Counted from the stretch's first letter, positions 7,706 to 18,192 are shown. The stretch: 64,000 nucleotides of DNA from Ollibium composti (GCF_004801285.1 NZ_SSNY01000011.1:1-64000); one strand, 5' to 3'. Numbers and translations: made by a program. The notes: a model not told the origin generated them from the sequence alone.

Positions 7706-10390
7706 GTGACGATCCGAAACCTGCACCATGCATTCGCCGCGCAATCGATCGCCGTCATAGGCGCATCGTGCCAACCGGGATCGGTCGGAACGGTTGTGCT
7801 CGACAATATCTTGAAAGGCGGGTTCGCTGGCGACGTCTGGGCGGTGAACCCGAAATACACCGAATTGAACGGCCGTCCCTGCTACGCGGCCGTGAAGGAT
7901 CTTCCCGCGGTCCCCGATCTTGCCGTGATCATGACACCGGCCACGACAGTGCCTGGCCTCATCGGTGATCTCGGCGCCAAGGGGACGCGCGCCGCAGTTG
8001 TCCTCTCTGCCGGCCTAACAGAACGGAATGGCTTGAGGCAGAAGATGCTCGATGCAGCACGGCCGCATCTGCTGCGCATCATCGGGCCGAACGGCATCGG
8101 TCTCATGCTGCCGCACGCTAAGCTCGACGCCGGTTTCTTCCACATGGCCGCGGCCCCCGGTGACATCGCGCTTCTGTCCCAGTCGGGCGCGATTGCGGCC
8201 TCGCTGATCGACTGGGCGGCCGACAACGGTGTGGGGTTTTCGCAGATCGTCTCGCTCGGCGACATGGCCGACGTCGACGTAGCCGATTGCCTGGATCTCC
8301 TCGCCGGCGACGCCAAGACCCGCGCCATCGTTCTCTACCTCGAATCCATCCCCAATCCCAGGAAGTTCATGTCGGCGGCGCGCGCAGCTGCACGAATCAA
8401 ACCCGTCATCGCCATAAAGCCGGGGCGTCACGCCGAAGCGGCGAAGGCAGCAGCCACACATACGGGCGCGCTCTCGGGCGCCGACCGCGTGGTGGACGCC
8501 GCGCTGCGGCGGGCCGGGATTCTGCGGATTGCCGACCTTTCCGAATTGTTCGACGCCACCGAGACGATCGCTCGTTTTGCCCCGCTGGAGCGGGCGCAGG
8601 TCTGCATCGTCACCAATGGCGGCGGAGCCGGCGTGTTGGCCGTCGACCGTTTGGCGGATTTCGGCGCCAGGCTGGCCGAGCTTTCGGCCGGCACATCGGC
8701 GACCCTCGACCGGATGCTGCCGGCGAACTGGTCGCGGGCCAATCCGGTCGACATCATCGGCGACGCCACGCCCGAGCGCTACCGGACGGCCGTCGCCGCT
8801 GTCGCCGCCGATCCCTCCGTCGACGTGGTTCTGGTCATGAATTGTCCCACCGGCATCGCGTCCTCGGCGGACGCAGCGACAGCAGTCGCCTCGCTGGCGA
8901 AAGACGGCACCATCGGCGGCAAGCCCATCCTGTCCTGCTGGCTGGGCGGAGTCACCGCGCGGGAAGGCCGCCGGCTACTCCAGTCATCAGGTATTCCAAG
9001 CTACGAAACGCCCGCCGCGGCAGCCGCTGCGGTCGACTACCTGACCAGATGGTCACGCGCCCAGAAAGTACTGCAACGCATTCCGGCGGCTGCCGCGGAG
9101 GCGCCGGTCGACCGTACTGCCGCTCTTGCCGTCTTCCGGCAGGCGGCGTCGGAAAGGCGCCGCGCGCTGACCGAGCCAGAGGCCAAGACCGTAGCGAAAG
9201 CCTACGGTATTCCTGTGCCGGATACCATCGTAGCCCGGTCTGCAGGGGAGGTCGAGAAAGCGGCAGAACGTCTTCTGGGGGGTTCGCGGAAGATCGTCAT
9301 CAAGCTGCTCTCAAAGTCAGTATCGCACAAATCCGACGTCGGTGGCGTAATCCTGAACATCGAAACCGCCAAGAGCGCGTGCGATGCCGCACGCCGCATC
9401 GAAGGGAACCTGCGCCAGCATGCGCCGGATGCGTCCATCGACGGATTTGCCGTCCAGCCGATGATCGAGCGCAGCCAGGCGCAAGAGCTGATCCTGGGGA
9501 TCGGCCACGATGCCATCTTCGGCCCGATCATCCTGTTCGGGACGGGCGGCGTCGCCGTGGAGGTGATCGACGACACGGCGATCGCGCTGCCGCCCCTGGA
9601 CGATGTCCTCGCCGGCGGCCTGATCGACCGGACGCGGGTCGGCCGTCTGCTTGCCGGTTTCCGCGACCGCAAGCCGGCGGATCGTGCTTCGATCGTCCGT
9701 GCCCTCAACGCGCTGTCGCAACTGATCGTCGATTTCCCGTGCATCGTCGCTGCTGACATCAATCCCCTGCTCGCCGACGGCGACGGCGTGATCGCACTCG
9801 ATGCGCGCTTCGAGATAGATCCGGAATCCGTCGAACGGCCTGGCCCCAATCCTGCGCTGATCATCCGTACCTATCCGGCGGAATGGGCAAGGGACATGAC
9901 GGTCCGCGACCGGACCTACCACGTGCGGCCGATCCGGCCCGCCGATGTGGCCCTTTATCCGGGTTTCTTCGACCGGATGGACAAGGAGGACATGCGGCTC
10001 CGCTTCTTCAGCCTGAGTAAGCACTTCTCCGACAAGCTCCTGATCCGCCTGACGCAGCTCGACTACGAGCGTGAAATGGCGTTCGTGGCGTTGGATAGCG
10101 ACGGAAATCTGTGCGGGGTCGCCAGGATCTTCGCCGACCCCGATCACGAGACGGCCGAATACGCGCTGCTGGTGCGCAGTGACCTCAAGGGACAAGGCCT
10201 CGGCTGGGCACTGCTGCGGCATCTGGTCGACTATGGCAAGACGGACGGCCTCAAGCGCATCGACGGCATAGTTCTGACCGAGAACTCAGGAATGCTGAAG
10301 ATGTGCCGCGAGTTCGGCTTTCAGCTTGAGGTCGACCGAAACGATCCCAGCATCGTTAAAGTCTCCCTGGACCTTTTGAACAAAACCTAA
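7706..10390 (+). CDS. acyl-CoA synthetase (NDP-forming) fused to a GNAT acetyltransferase, Pat-like
   Basis: The 894-residue protein begins with a CoA-binding Rossmann domain (about 5-130), followed by a succinyl-CoA-synthetase-like region (about 145-460) and an ATP-grasp domain (about 490-700). A GNAT domain ends it (about 725-890, with LVRSDLKGQGLGWALL as the acetyl-CoA loop). Residues around 258 read AATHTGALSG, matching the phospho-His motif of ADP-forming acetyl-CoA synthetases. The protein may therefore interconvert acetyl-CoA and acetate plus ATP as well as acetylate lysines. Relatives such as Pat regulate acetyl-CoA synthetase by lysine acetylation. The GTG start has GGAG nine bases upstream. 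It stands alone on the plus strand. Confidence 0.85.
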   Translation: MTIRNLHHAFAAQSIAVIGASCQPGSVGTVVLDNILKGGFAGDVWAVNPKYTELNGRPCYAAVKDLPAVPDLAVIMTPATTVPGLIGDLGAKGTRAAVVLSAGLTERNGLRQKMLDAARPHLLRIIGPNGIGLMLPHAKLDAGFFHMAAAPGDIALLSQSGAIAASLIDWAADNGVGFSQIVSLGDMADVDVADCLDLLAGDAKTRAIVLYLESIPNPRKFMSAARAAARIKPVIAIKPGRHAEAAKAAATHTGALSGADRVVDAALRRAGILRIADLSELFDATETIARFAPLERAQVCIVTNGGGAGVLAVDRLADFGARLAELSAGTSATLDRMLPANWSRANPVDIIGDATPERYRTAVAAVAADPSVDVVLVMNCPTGIASSADAATAVASLAKDGTIGGKPILSCWLGGVTAREGRRLLQSSGIPSYETPAAAAAAVDYLTRWSRAQKVLQRIPAAAAEAPVDRTAALAVFRQAASERRRALTEPEAKTVAKAYGIPVPDTIVARSAGEVEKAAERLLGGSRKIVIKLLSKSVSHKSDVGGVILNIETAKSACDAARRIEGNLRQHAPDASIDGFAVQPMIERSQAQELILGIGHDAIFGPIILFGTGGVAVEVIDDTAIALPPLDDVLAGGLIDRTRVGRLLAGFRDRKPADRASIVRALNALSQLIVDFPCIVAADINPLLADGDGVIALDARFEIDPESVERPGPNPALIIRTYPAEWARDMTVRDRTYHVRPIRPADVALYPGFFDRMDKEDMRLRFFSLSKHFSDKLLIRLTQLDYEREMAFVALDSDGNLCGVARIFADPDHETAEYALLVRSDLKGQGLGWALLRHLVDYGKTDGLKRIDGIVLTENSGMLKMCREFGFQLEVDRNDPSIVKVSLDLLNKT

Positions 10391-10477
10391 GCCGCGCTGG
10401 CTGCGTTAGTGCAACCGTTACGCGTGATCATCGAGCCCGCGAAAGGCCGCAAGCGCATTTTCCAGTGCAGGTAAGTT

Positions 10478-11350
10478 TCAGTGGGCCAGGAACAGGAGAG
10501 CCGGGGGCTGTTCAAGTAGCGACCGGGTAACTCCTCCCAGAATCGCCTGCCGAAAGCGCGAATGGACGAACGCGCCCATGACGATCATTTCCATACCTTC
10601 CGAGGCTAGGAAAGAACGGAGGCGTTCGGCGACGTCGCCTGCCTCGGCTACCAGCGTGGCGAGCTTGCATTCGATGCCATGCCGCGCAAGGAATATGGCG
10701 AGATCGGCTCCCGGTGCCATACGGGAGAGATCCTTTTCACCCTCTACCGTAACCGCCACCACCGTTTCTGCACGAACGAGAAAAGGCAATGCATCCTTGA
10801 CGGCACGCGCGGAGCGGGCGCTACCATCCCAGGCTATGGCGATCCGCTCCGGTCTGACCGCTCCGCCATCGCGCGGAACCAGAAGCAAAGGACAACCGCT
10901 GTCGAAAAGAACGTCTTCAATCACCGTACGCTGCGAAGGATCAGAAATCTCGGCTGCGTCGAGGATCGCAAGATCATGGACGCGCGCCAGCTGAACGAAA
11001 CGCCCGGATCTTGAGTCGAAAGGCGAGCTCGCATGTTCGGCGACGACATCCAACCCCGCGCCGGCGACCGCCTTGCTGGCCTCGTGTGTTACGGACGATG
11101 TGGACTTTTCGAGACGCTCCGTCTCCTGTGCGAGCCACACGGACGCCGTCGCTGCAGACATAGGAAACGGCGCGCTCAGGTGTGGCGCGAAGACGTAAAG
11201 CGAAATCGTGCTATCAGTTGTTTGGGCAAGCGCGATGGCCGAAGCCAAGGCTTGTGTCTGTGTCCAGACGCCATCCGAAGGAATGCCGACCAGTATGCTT
11301 CGAAACGGCTCGCAATATGCCTTGGACCGGATCATGTCATCGCGCGTCAC
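10478..11350 (-). CDS. tandem-domain universal stress protein (USP 1)
   Basis: The 290-residue product has two UspA folds. The second (about 150-290) ends with IVMGAFVHSRFRQAILGGVT and RSLLEQ, the nucleotide-loop pattern of the family, preceded by IAIAWDGSARSARAV. The GTG at 11350 is chosen because its GTGA overlaps the stop of the cytochrome gene and AGGAG lies nine bases before it. An ATG five codons later is the alternative. Tandem USPs bind ATP and support survival without growth. It is co-transcribed with the upstream cytochrome c gene. Confidence 0.85.
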   Translation of the reverse strand: MTRDDMIRSKAYCEPFRSILVGIPSDGVWTQTQALASAIALAQTTDSTISLYVFAPHLSAPFPMSAATASVWLAQETERLEKSTSSVTHEASKAVAGAGLDVVAEHASSPFDSRSGRFVQLARVHDLAILDAAEISDPSQRTVIEDVLFDSGCPLLLVPRDGGAVRPERIAIAWDGSARSARAVKDALPFLVRAETVVAVTVEGEKDLSRMAPGADLAIFLARHGIECKLATLVAEAGDVAERLRSFLASEGMEMIVMGAFVHSRFRQAILGGVTRSLLEQPPALLFLAH

Positions 11351-11664
11351 GGATTGATGCTCCTGATGTAGGCGATAATGGCATCGACCTGTTCCGGCGC
11401 AGCGACGAACTCGGGCATGTCCGGGTGCCCGGTCGAGATGCCTTCTGCCAGCGCTTCGGCCAGATCTTCGATAGGATAGCGCCTGGAAAGGGTCCGGAAC
11501 GGCGGCGCGTCGGGATGGCTGTTCTTGTCGGTCGAAGTCACAGCGTGGCAGCGTGAACAATTCTCCTCGACCAATTTTCGACCATAGTCGATTTGCGGGA
11601 AGTCATCCGCCCTGGCCAACGCCACTGGAAACAATGTTGCTGCAACGAGCAGGAACCTGAGCAT
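11347..11664 (-). CDS. small periplasmic c-type cytochrome
   Basis: The 105-residue precursor starts with a signal peptide (MLRFLLVAATLFPVALARA, cleavage about 19-20). It carries one heme site, CSRCH, at about 37-41, and a probable axial Met in HPDMPEF near 82. The protein fits class I cytochrome c electron carriers. The ATG at 11664 has AGGA upstream; an in-frame extension to 11751 lacks signal-peptide character. The stop overlaps the start of USP 1 by four bases. The FixK box at 11863-11876 is 199 bases upstream and could serve both directions. The electron partner is unknown. Confidence 0.85.
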   Translation of the reverse strand: MLRFLLVAATLFPVALARADDFPQIDYGRKLVEENCSRCHAVTSTDKNSHPDAPPFRTLSRRYPIEDLAEALAEGISTGHPDMPEFVAAPEQVDAIIAYIRSINP

Positions 11665-11862
11665 TGTGCGGAATCCTATGAAGCCTTCGGAGGCTTTTAG
11701 CGCAGCAAGACGAACTCGCATTGACCTGCCGCAAATCTGTAAGCCGTCCACTTCCTTGCGCAGGAGGGAAAGCGGCGGCGCCTATCCCAGATGCCGTTAC
11801 CGGCGGTCGCTGCGGGCAAGGCAACACCCTTTGCCCGTTTGGGTCGACGACGCGCGCGCGCT

Positions 11863-11876
11863 TTGATGTGTGTCAA
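11863..11876. promoter_or_regulatory. FixK/Fnr box
   Basis: TTGATGTGTGTCAA matches TTGAY-N4-RTCAA. Its centre is about 60 bases before the ATG of USP 2 (11929), as expected for a class II activator site at about -41 with a short leader. Confidence 0.75.
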
Positions 11877-11928
11877 GGCGCGGCGATCGGTCAGGGAGGA
11901 CGCTTACCATGTGAACGGAGGTCTGGTG

Positions 11929-12747
11929 ATGGTCTATAATACGATCATGGTGCAACTCGACATAGACGCGCGGGCTACACCACGACTGGCCTTCGCTTGG
12001 AGTCTTGCCCGGCGCTTCGAGGCTAAACTGATCGCGTTTTGCGCCGCGGAGCCATACCTATCGATTCCAGAGGACATCGACGGTAGCGCGTCGTCGGTCA
12101 AGATGCAGCAAAAGTGCATCGAGATTGACGAGCAGTTGAAGGCGCTGAAGTCGGAATTCGAACATCTCGTGGGCAAAAATCACGGTTCTTGGCGTGGTAT
12201 GGTCGGTGACCCGACGAAATTGCTTGCCTATCACGCCCGCGCGGCCGACCTGCTGGTCGCCAGCGCCAACAACGGGGTTGCAAGCGGCCTTCGCACAGTC
12301 TTTCCGGGTGAATTGATCCTGTCGGCTGGCCGTCCTGTCCTGTTTCCAAATGAACGTCATGAGCCTATGGCTGCCGCCAATGTCCTCGTGAGCTGGAAAG
12401 ATACGCGCGAAGCGAGGCGTGCTGTGGTCGACGCCATGCCGTTTCTTCTCGCTGGGCAAGAGGTTCTCGTTGCGACGATCGAGGACGACGACAAGCACAG
12501 CGCTCACCAGAGCGTGGCTGAGGTCGTTCGTTTTCTCGTGAGGCACGGGGTGAAGGCGCGGTCGAAAGTGATCGATGCGAACGACCGCCAGGCACCGGAG
12601 GCGCTTCTGAACGAAGCGAATGAAATTGGCGCTGATCTGATTGTCTCCGGCGGATATGGGCACAGCCGGTTGCGGGAGTGGATTTTCGGTGGTGTTACGC
12701 TGTCCCTGCTTGCGGATCATTCCATCAACCGGCTGATGGCGAACTAG
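11929..12747 (+). CDS. tandem-domain universal stress protein (USP 2)
   Basis: The 272-residue protein has two UspA units. The second contains VLVSWKDTREARRAVVDAMP (about 145-164) and ends with LIVSGGYGHSRLREWIFGGV, then TLSLL. GGAGG lies seven bases before the ATG at 11929, so the in-frame extension upstream is rejected; that extension would also cover the FixK box. It is close in sequence to USP 3b at 18814 (shared SWKDTREARRA/AWKDTREARRA and YGHSRLREW blocks), which suggests duplication. A FixK box precedes it. Confidence 0.85.
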   Translation: MVYNTIMVQLDIDARATPRLAFAWSLARRFEAKLIAFCAAEPYLSIPEDIDGSASSVKMQQKCIEIDEQLKALKSEFEHLVGKNHGSWRGMVGDPTKLLAYHARAADLLVASANNGVASGLRTVFPGELILSAGRPVLFPNERHEPMAAANVLVSWKDTREARRAVVDAMPFLLAGQEVLVATIEDDDKHSAHQSVAEVVRFLVRHGVKARSKVIDANDRQAPEALLNEANEIGADLIVSGGYGHSRLREWIFGGVTLSLLADHSINRLMAN

Positions 12748-12930
12748 CCGGCATGTTCGTAGGATTACTTCGGGATCCTCGCCTGCCACGACATGTCGAC
12801 CGCTTCCCTGCCAAGGTTTCTCTACCAACGGCTTCGATTGATGAGCCCGACTTGAGTTGCCGACACCGGCATAGCGATCCACTTCGAGCGAGCATACCCT
12901 GAACGAAGAATCCAGCCTCCAGATAAACAT

Positions 12931-12944
12931 TTGACGCGCGTCAA
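12931..12944. promoter_or_regulatory. FixK/Fnr box of the arcDABC operon
   Basis: TTGACGCGCGTCAA is a fully symmetric FixK/Fnr box. Its centre lies about 70 bases before the arcD start at 13007. Confidence 0.8.
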
Positions 12945-13006
12945 GGCGAAACTGTCCGCAACGGCACACTCTCCCGGCAAATGGCCCGAACTCTGGGAGA
13001 CCCGCT

Positions 13007-14473
13007 ATGGCCGCTACAGACCTTTCCACTTCCGCAACGTCGGTCTCGGAAAAGACCGACAGCAAGCTCCGTCTCGGCGCGCTGACCGCGCTGGTCATCG
13101 GCTCAATGGTCGGTTCGGGCGTGTTCAGCCTGCCGCAGAACATGGCGGCCGGCGCGGGACCGCTCGCCATCCTGATCGGCTGGGGCATCACCGCCGTCGG
13201 CATGCTGGCGCTCGTCTTCGTCTACCAGTCGCTCGCCGTGCGCAAGCCGAGGCTGGACGCCGGCCCCTACGCCTACGCCAAGGCCGGATTCGGGCCGTTC
13301 ATCGGCTTCAACAGCGCCTGGGGCTACTGGATCAGCGCGTGGGTTGGCAACGTCTCCTACGCGGTGATCGTCTTTTCGGCGCTGTCCTATTTCTATCCGG
13401 CGTTCGGCGACGGCAACACATGGCAGGCCGTGCTCGGCGCCTCGGTCCTTTTGTGGCTCATCCACATCCTGATCCTCGCCGGCGTGCGCCAGGCGGCGAT
13501 CGTCAACCTCGTCGTCACCGTTGCCAAGATCGCGCCCATCGTCCTGTTCATCGGCATCGTCGCCGTCGCCTTCAAGGTGGACGTCTTCAACGCCGACTTC
13601 TCCGGGCTCGGCAACGCCGGCCTCGGCTCGGTCATGAACCAGGTCAAGAGCACCATGCTGGTGACGCTGTGGGTGTTCATCGGCATCGAGGGCGCCAGCG
13701 TCTTTTCGGCGCGCGCGGAACGGCGCCAGGACATCGCGACCGCGACCGTGCTCGGCTTCCTCACCTGCCTGGCGCTTTATGCGCTGGTGTCGCTTTTGTC
13801 GCTCGGCATCATCAACCAGCCGGAACTCGCCGGATTGAAGAACCCGTCCATGGCGGGCGTGCTGGAGGCGGTCGTCGGCCCCTGGGGCGCCATCCTCATC
13901 AACCTGGCGCTGGTGGTATCGGTCGCCGGTGCCTTCCTCTCCTGGACACTGCTGGCGGCCGAGGTGCCGCACGTCGCCGGGAAGGACGGCACCATGCCGA
14001 AGTTCTTCGCCCATGAGAGCGAGCGCGGCGTGCCCTCTACGTCGCTGCTGGTCACCAATCTCCTGGTGCAGGCGTTCCTCATCATCACGCTGTTCGCGCA
14101 GAGCACCTACCAGGCGCTGTTCTACATCGCCTCCGCCGCCATCCTCGTGCCCTACATCTTCTCCGGAGCCTATGCGGCCAAGCTCGCCATCACCGGCGAG
14201 AGCTATAAGGCGGGCGAGAGCCGCAACGGCGCGCTGCTGATGGGTCTTTTGGCTACGGTCTATGGCCTCTGGCTCGTCTATGCCGCGGGCCTCTCCTACC
14301 TCTTCATGTGCGCGATCCTCTATGCGCCCGGCATCGTCTTCTACGTCTGGGCACGGCGCGAGAACCGGGAGCGTGTCTTCCATCCGGTTGAGGCCGTCCT
14401 CGCGGCCGCCCTCGTCGCCGTCGGCCTCTACGCCGCCTACGCAATGGCGACCGGCGCCGTCAGCGCGCTCTGA
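13007..14473 (+). CDS. arcD: arginine/ornithine antiporter ArcD
   Basis: The 488-residue protein is an APC-family transporter with about 12-13 hydrophobic segments. It shows the family start [20 protein letters not shown] (residues 23-42) and the substrate-region motif [20 protein letters not shown]. Placed first in an operon with arcA, arcB and arcC, it should exchange external arginine for internal ornithine at no energy cost. GGGAG lies just upstream of the ATG. A perfectly symmetric FixK box at 12931 implies induction at low oxygen. Confidence 0.9.
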   Translation: MAATDLSTSATSVSEKTDSKLRLGALTALVIGSMVGSGVFSLPQNMAAGAGPLAILIGWGITAVGMLALVFVYQSLAVRKPRLDAGPYAYAKAGFGPFIGFNSAWGYWISAWVGNVSYAVIVFSALSYFYPAFGDGNTWQAVLGASVLLWLIHILILAGVRQAAIVNLVVTVAKIAPIVLFIGIVAVAFKVDVFNADFSGLGNAGLGSVMNQVKSTMLVTLWVFIGIEGASVFSARAERRQDIATATVLGFLTCLALYALVSLLSLGIINQPELAGLKNPSMAGVLEAVVGPWGAILINLALVVSVAGAFLSWTLLAAEVPHVAGKDGTMPKFFAHESERGVPSTSLLVTNLLVQAFLIITLFAQSTYQALFYIASAAILVPYIFSGAYAAKLAITGESYKAGESRNGALLMGLLATVYGLWLVYAAGLSYLFMCAILYAPGIVFYVWARRENRERVFHPVEAVLAAALVAVGLYAAYAMATGAVSAL

Positions 14474-14501
14474 CGCGCCGGCTTCCGCGAAAGGATCGGC
14501 C

Positions 14502-15719
14502 ATGACCGCTCTCGGCGTCCATTCCGAAACCGGCCGGCTGCGCGAGGTGATCGTGCACCGGCCCGACCTCAGCCTGCGCCGGCTCACCCCGGACAATTGC
14601 AAGGCGTTGCTGTTCGACGACGTGCTGTGGGTCAAGCGGGCGCGGCAGGAGCACGACGTCTTCGTCGACGCGTTGCGCGAGCGTCATGTGACGGTGCATT
14701 CCTTCAACGACTTGCTGGCCGAGACCATGGCCGACGCCGAGGCGCGCGACTGGCTGCTCGACCGTCGGGTCGACGCTTCGGTCGTCGGCTACGACATGGT
14801 GGACGAACTGCGCGGCTGGCTGGACGAAATGCCAGCGGACCAGATTGCCTCTTTCCTGGTCGGCGGCATCGCGCGGGCCGAATTGCCGTTCCGGCCAACC
14901 GGCCTCACTGGCAAGACGCTGCTGCCACAGGGTTTCGTGCTGTCGCCGCTGCCCAATCAGCTCTTCACACGCGACAGCTCGTGCTGGATCTACCGATCCA
15001 TCTCGGTGAACGCGATGTACTGGCCGGCACGAAAGCCGGAGGCGGTCAATGTCGAAGCCGTCTATCGCTTTCATCCGCGCTTTCGCGACGCCGGCCTGCC
15101 CTTCGTTTCCCCCGACAATCCCGGTCCCGGCGTCAGCCTGGAAGGCGGCGACGTGATGCCGGTCGGCGGCGGCATCGTGCTGGTCGGCATGGGAGAACGC
15201 ACCACGCCTCAGGCGGTTGGCGGGCTGGCTCGCAGTCTGTTCGCTGCCGGCGAGGCCACCCGTGTCATCGCCGCGCTGATGCCGCGCGACCGCTCCTTCA
15301 TGCATCTCGATACCGTCTTCACCTTCTGCGACCGCGATCTCGCGACCATGTATCCACCGGTGGTCGAGCGGCTGCGCGCCTTCTCGCTGCGTCCCGGCGA
15401 CGGCGAGGCGGCCGTCGACGTGGTCGAAGAGGAAAAGCCCTTCACCGAGGTCGTCAGGGAAGCGCTCGGCCTGAAGGCGCTGCGCGTCGTCGCCACCGGC
15501 GGCGACAGCTACCAGTCGGAACGCGAGCAGTGGGACGACGGCAACAACGTCGTCGCCGTCGAGCCCGGCGTCGTCATCGGCTACGACCGCAACGTCTACA
15601 CCAACACGCTGCTGCGCCGCGCCGGCATCGAGGTGATCACCGTCGAGGGCGCGGAGCTGAGCCGCGGCCGCGGCGGCGGCCATTGCATGAGCTGCCCGAT
15701 CGCGCGCGATCCGCTCTGA
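14502..15719 (+). CDS. arcA: arginine deiminase
   Basis: The 405-residue enzyme converts arginine to citrulline and ammonia, the first step of the arginine deiminase pathway. Visible signatures are the N-terminal [33 protein letters not shown] with the substrate-binding Asp, [13 protein letters not shown] with the catalytic His, and the C-terminal [16 protein letters not shown] with the nucleophilic Cys. The ATG at 14502 has AAGGA eight bases upstream; the in-frame extension overlaps arcD and is rejected. The gap to arcD is 28 bases. Confidence 0.95.
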   Translation: MTALGVHSETGRLREVIVHRPDLSLRRLTPDNCKALLFDDVLWVKRARQEHDVFVDALRERHVTVHSFNDLLAETMADAEARDWLLDRRVDASVVGYDMVDELRGWLDEMPADQIASFLVGGIARAELPFRPTGLTGKTLLPQGFVLSPLPNQLFTRDSSCWIYRSISVNAMYWPARKPEAVNVEAVYRFHPRFRDAGLPFVSPDNPGPGVSLEGGDVMPVGGGIVLVGMGERTTPQAVGGLARSLFAAGEATRVIAALMPRDRSFMHLDTVFTFCDRDLATMYPPVVERLRAFSLRPGDGEAAVDVVEEEKPFTEVVREALGLKALRVVATGGDSYQSEREQWDDGNNVVAVEPGVVIGYDRNVYTNTLLRRAGIEVITVEGAELSRGRGGGHCMSCPIARDPL

Positions 15720-15734
15720 CCGAGGAGAGAACAT

Positions 15735-16736
15735 ATGCCTGTCAACCTGCACGGCCGCAACGTCCTGACGCTGGACGATTTTTCCGGCGCGGAAATCCGC
15801 TATCTTCTCAGGCTGGCGGCCGATCTCAAGACCGCCAAGCGGGCCGGCAACGAAGTGCCGCGTCTAGCGCGCAAGAACATCGCGCTGATCTTCGAGAAGG
15901 ATTCCACCCGCACACGCACAGGCTTCGAAGTGGCCGCCTACGACCAGGGCGCGCACGTCACCTATATCGGGCCGTCCGGCAGCCACATCGGCCATAAGGA
16001 ATCGATGAAGGATACGGCGCGCGTACTGGGACGCATCTACGACGCGATCGAGTATCGCGGCTTCTCCCAGCACCAGGTGGAACTGCTCGCCGCCTATGCC
16101 GGCGTTCCGGTCTATAACGGCCTGACCGACCTGGACCATCCGACGCAGATCCTGGCTGATTTCATGACCATGCGTGAGTTCACCCACAAGCACCTGTCCG
16201 ACATGACCGTCGCTTTCGTAGGCGAGGGAAAGGACAACGTCGCCCAATCGCTCGCCGTCGGCGCGGCGAAAGTCGGCATCGACATGCGCATCGCCTCTCC
16301 CCGGAGGCTATGGCCCGAGCAGGATTTCTGCACCCATGTCAAAGCGTTGGCCGAGCGCAACGGCGGGCGTTTCAGGATGGATGCCGACGTGGAGGCCTGC
16401 GTCAAAGGGGCCGACTTCATTTACACCGACGTCTGGCTGTCCATGGGCGAGGACGAAGAGGCCTGGGGCGAGCGCATCAAGCTCCTCACGCCCTACCGGG
16501 TCACGCGCAAGCTGATGGCCGCGACCGGAAATCCGTATACCAAATTCATGCATTGCCTGCCCGCCTTCCACGATACCGAGACGGAAGTAGGCCGCCATGT
16601 CGCCAGCAAATACGGGATAGACTGCATGGAGGTCGAGGACGCGGTGTTCGAATCGGAAGCCTCCATCGTCTTCGATCAGGCGGAGAACCGCATGCACACC
16701 ATCAAGGCGATCCTCGTCGCCACGATCGGCGATTGA
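15735..16736 (+). CDS. arcB: catabolic ornithine carbamoyltransferase
   Basis: The 333-residue enzyme phosphorolyses citrulline to ornithine and carbamoyl phosphate. Motifs are the carbamoyl-phosphate loop [10 protein letters not shown] (about 55-64), the [12 protein letters not shown] segment (about 136-147), and [12 protein letters not shown] (about 272-283) with the catalytic Cys. Its place between arcA and arcC indicates the catabolic role. A ribosome site GAGGAGA precedes the ATG. Confidence 0.95.
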   Translation: MPVNLHGRNVLTLDDFSGAEIRYLLRLAADLKTAKRAGNEVPRLARKNIALIFEKDSTRTRTGFEVAAYDQGAHVTYIGPSGSHIGHKESMKDTARVLGRIYDAIEYRGFSQHQVELLAAYAGVPVYNGLTDLDHPTQILADFMTMREFTHKHLSDMTVAFVGEGKDNVAQSLAVGAAKVGIDMRIASPRRLWPEQDFCTHVKALAERNGGRFRMDADVEACVKGADFIYTDVWLSMGEDEEAWGERIKLLTPYRVTRKLMAATGNPYTKFMHCLPAFHDTETEVGRHVASKYGIDCMEVEDAVFESEASIVFDQAENRMHTIKAILVATIGD

Positions 16737-16738
16737 CG

Positions 16739-17647
16739 ATGCGCATCGTCGTCGCCCTCGGCGGCAATGCACTGCTGAAGCGCGGCGAGCCGATGACGGC
16801 CGAAAACCAGCGCGCCAATGTCCGCAGGGCGGCCGTAGAGCTTGCCGAACTGGTGAAAGCCGGCCATTCGCTGGTGATAACGCACGGTAACGGGCCGCAG
16901 GTCGGCCTGCTGGCGCTGCAGGCGGCGGCTACGCCCGGCATGCCCTTCCCGCTCGACGTGCTCGATGCGGAGACGGCCGGCATGATCGGCTATGTCATCC
17001 AGCAGGAACTTGGAAACGTGGTGAAAGATCGGCCGGTTGCCACGCTGCTGACGCAGGTGCGCGTCGATCCGCGCGATCCGGCTTTCGCCACGCCCACCAA
17101 GCCGATCGGCCCGGTCTACGACGAAGCTACGGCCCGGCGGCTCGCCGCCCAACGCGGTTGGGCGATCGCGCCCGACAATGACAAATGGCGCCGCGTGGTG
17201 CCGTCGCCGAAGCCTCTGGAGATCCTGGAAGTCGAAGTGCTTGCCTTTCTCGTAGAGCGCGGCGTCATCGTCATCTGCGCAGGCGGCGGCGGCATCCCGG
17301 TCGTCAACCTCGACAGCGGCGGCATCATCGGTGTCGAGGCCGTCATCGACAAGGACCTTGCCTCGTCCCTGCTGGCACGACAGCTCGGCGCGGACATGCT
17401 CGTCATGCTGACGGACGTCGACGCGGTCTATCTCGACTGGGGGACCCCGAAAGCCCGACCCCTCGACCGGGTGCAGGCCGGCGACATCTCCGCCGCAGCG
17501 TTTGCCTCCGGTTCGATGGGGCCGAAGGTCGAGGCTGCCATTGCGTTCGCAACCGAGACCGGTCAGCCGGCCGCAATAGGCAAGCTGGAAGACGCTGTCG
17601 AAATCGTCGCCGGACGGCGAGGAACCCGCATCAATTCCGGGGGCTGA
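16739..17647 (+). CDS. arcC: carbamate kinase
   Basis: The 302-residue enzyme transfers phosphate from carbamoyl phosphate to ADP, giving ATP, ammonia and CO2. It begins [16 protein letters not shown] and has [14 protein letters not shown] (about 45-58) and a C-terminal [14 protein letters not shown], all family signatures. Its ATG starts two bases after the arcB stop. It ends the arcDABC operon; no hairpin terminator was seen after it. Confidence 0.95.
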   Translation: MRIVVALGGNALLKRGEPMTAENQRANVRRAAVELAELVKAGHSLVITHGNGPQVGLLALQAAATPGMPFPLDVLDAETAGMIGYVIQQELGNVVKDRPVATLLTQVRVDPRDPAFATPTKPIGPVYDEATARRLAAQRGWAIAPDNDKWRRVVPSPKPLEILEVEVLAFLVERGVIVICAGGGGIPVVNLDSGGIIGVEAVIDKDLASSLLARQLGADMLVMLTDVDAVYLDWGTPKARPLDRVQAGDISAAAFASGSMGPKVEAAIAFATETGQPAAIGKLEDAVEIVAGRRGTRINSGG

Positions 17648-17731
17648 AGGGACAGTTTGCCGGCTCTTTCAAAAACGCCGAACATATCCAATCGCTCTCC
17701 GACGCCATCTTCATCATAGCGGCACTCGTAT

Positions 17732-17745
17732 TTGACCTTCATCAA
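17732..17745. promoter_or_regulatory. FixK/Fnr box
   Basis: TTGACCTTCATCAA matches TTGAY-N4-RTCAA. It lies about 59 bases (centre to ATG) before the hypothetical gene at 17797. Confidence 0.7.
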
Positions 17746-17796
17746 CGAGGTCGCATGCATCGGCGTGTATTTCTTGTTTTCGAAAGGGATATCGCC

Positions 17797-18180
17797 ATGT
17801 TGACGAACGATTTGCCGCCGACTTTCCGCCACGTCAAACTCCTGCTTGCCCGCGAGCGAGGCCATCCTCAGGGCGAACGAAGCGAAGGATATGACCTTCT
17901 CATCCCACTCGATAAAGACGGCAGGCTCGATCCTGCAATCTGGAAGGCCAATCAGGCGGCATGTAGGGTCAGGCGTTTTGTCGGTGACTCGAATGTTGGC
18001 GTAGGCCGTCTGCGGCGAAAGAAGGGCGGTCAGTGGTACTTCGACTACGCGGAAGGCGAAGAAGACGACGAGCTTGGGTTTCGCCTGGCGGATGAGCGCT
18101 TCATTACCGGTGAATATGTATCGATCGGAAGCAAGGGAACAATGCACACCTATCAGGTCGCCCGTGTCGAGAAGCCCTGA
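17797..18180 (+). CDS. conserved hypothetical protein of the FixK-box regulon
   Basis: The 127-residue protein starts MLTNDLPPTFRHVKLLLARE and has charged, soluble composition with the segment GQWYFDYAEGEEDDELGFRL (about 87-106). I recall similar uncharacterised proteins in Rhizobiales but know no function. AGGGA lies eight bases before the ATG, and a FixK box lies 59 bases upstream. The next gene, a USP, follows closely and is probably in the same operon. Confidence 0.75.
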   Translation: MLTNDLPPTFRHVKLLLARERGHPQGERSEGYDLLIPLDKDGRLDPAIWKANQAACRVRRFVGDSNVGVGRLRRKKGGQWYFDYAEGEEDDELGFRLADERFITGEYVSIGSKGTMHTYQVARVEKP

Positions 18181-18192
18181 TTGGCGAAATCA

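Noticed and set aside
7882..10222. Long frames opposite and beside the acyl-CoA synthetase gene (8287-9756 plus, 9317-10222 minus)
   Set aside because: They lie wholly within a gene with clear domain order and have low-complexity Arg-rich or His/Asp-rich content.
11730..11743. TTGACCTGCCGCAA upstream of the small cytochrome gene
   Set aside because: The second half-site has two mismatches, so it was not counted as a FixK box, although its position is reasonable.
12058..15752. Very long minus-strand open frames opposite the arc genes (for example 12058-13203, 13103-14635, 14460-15752)
   Set aside because: They are mirror frames produced by high GC3 in arcD, arcA and arcB. Their translations are Arg/Asp/Gly-rich without any family motif.
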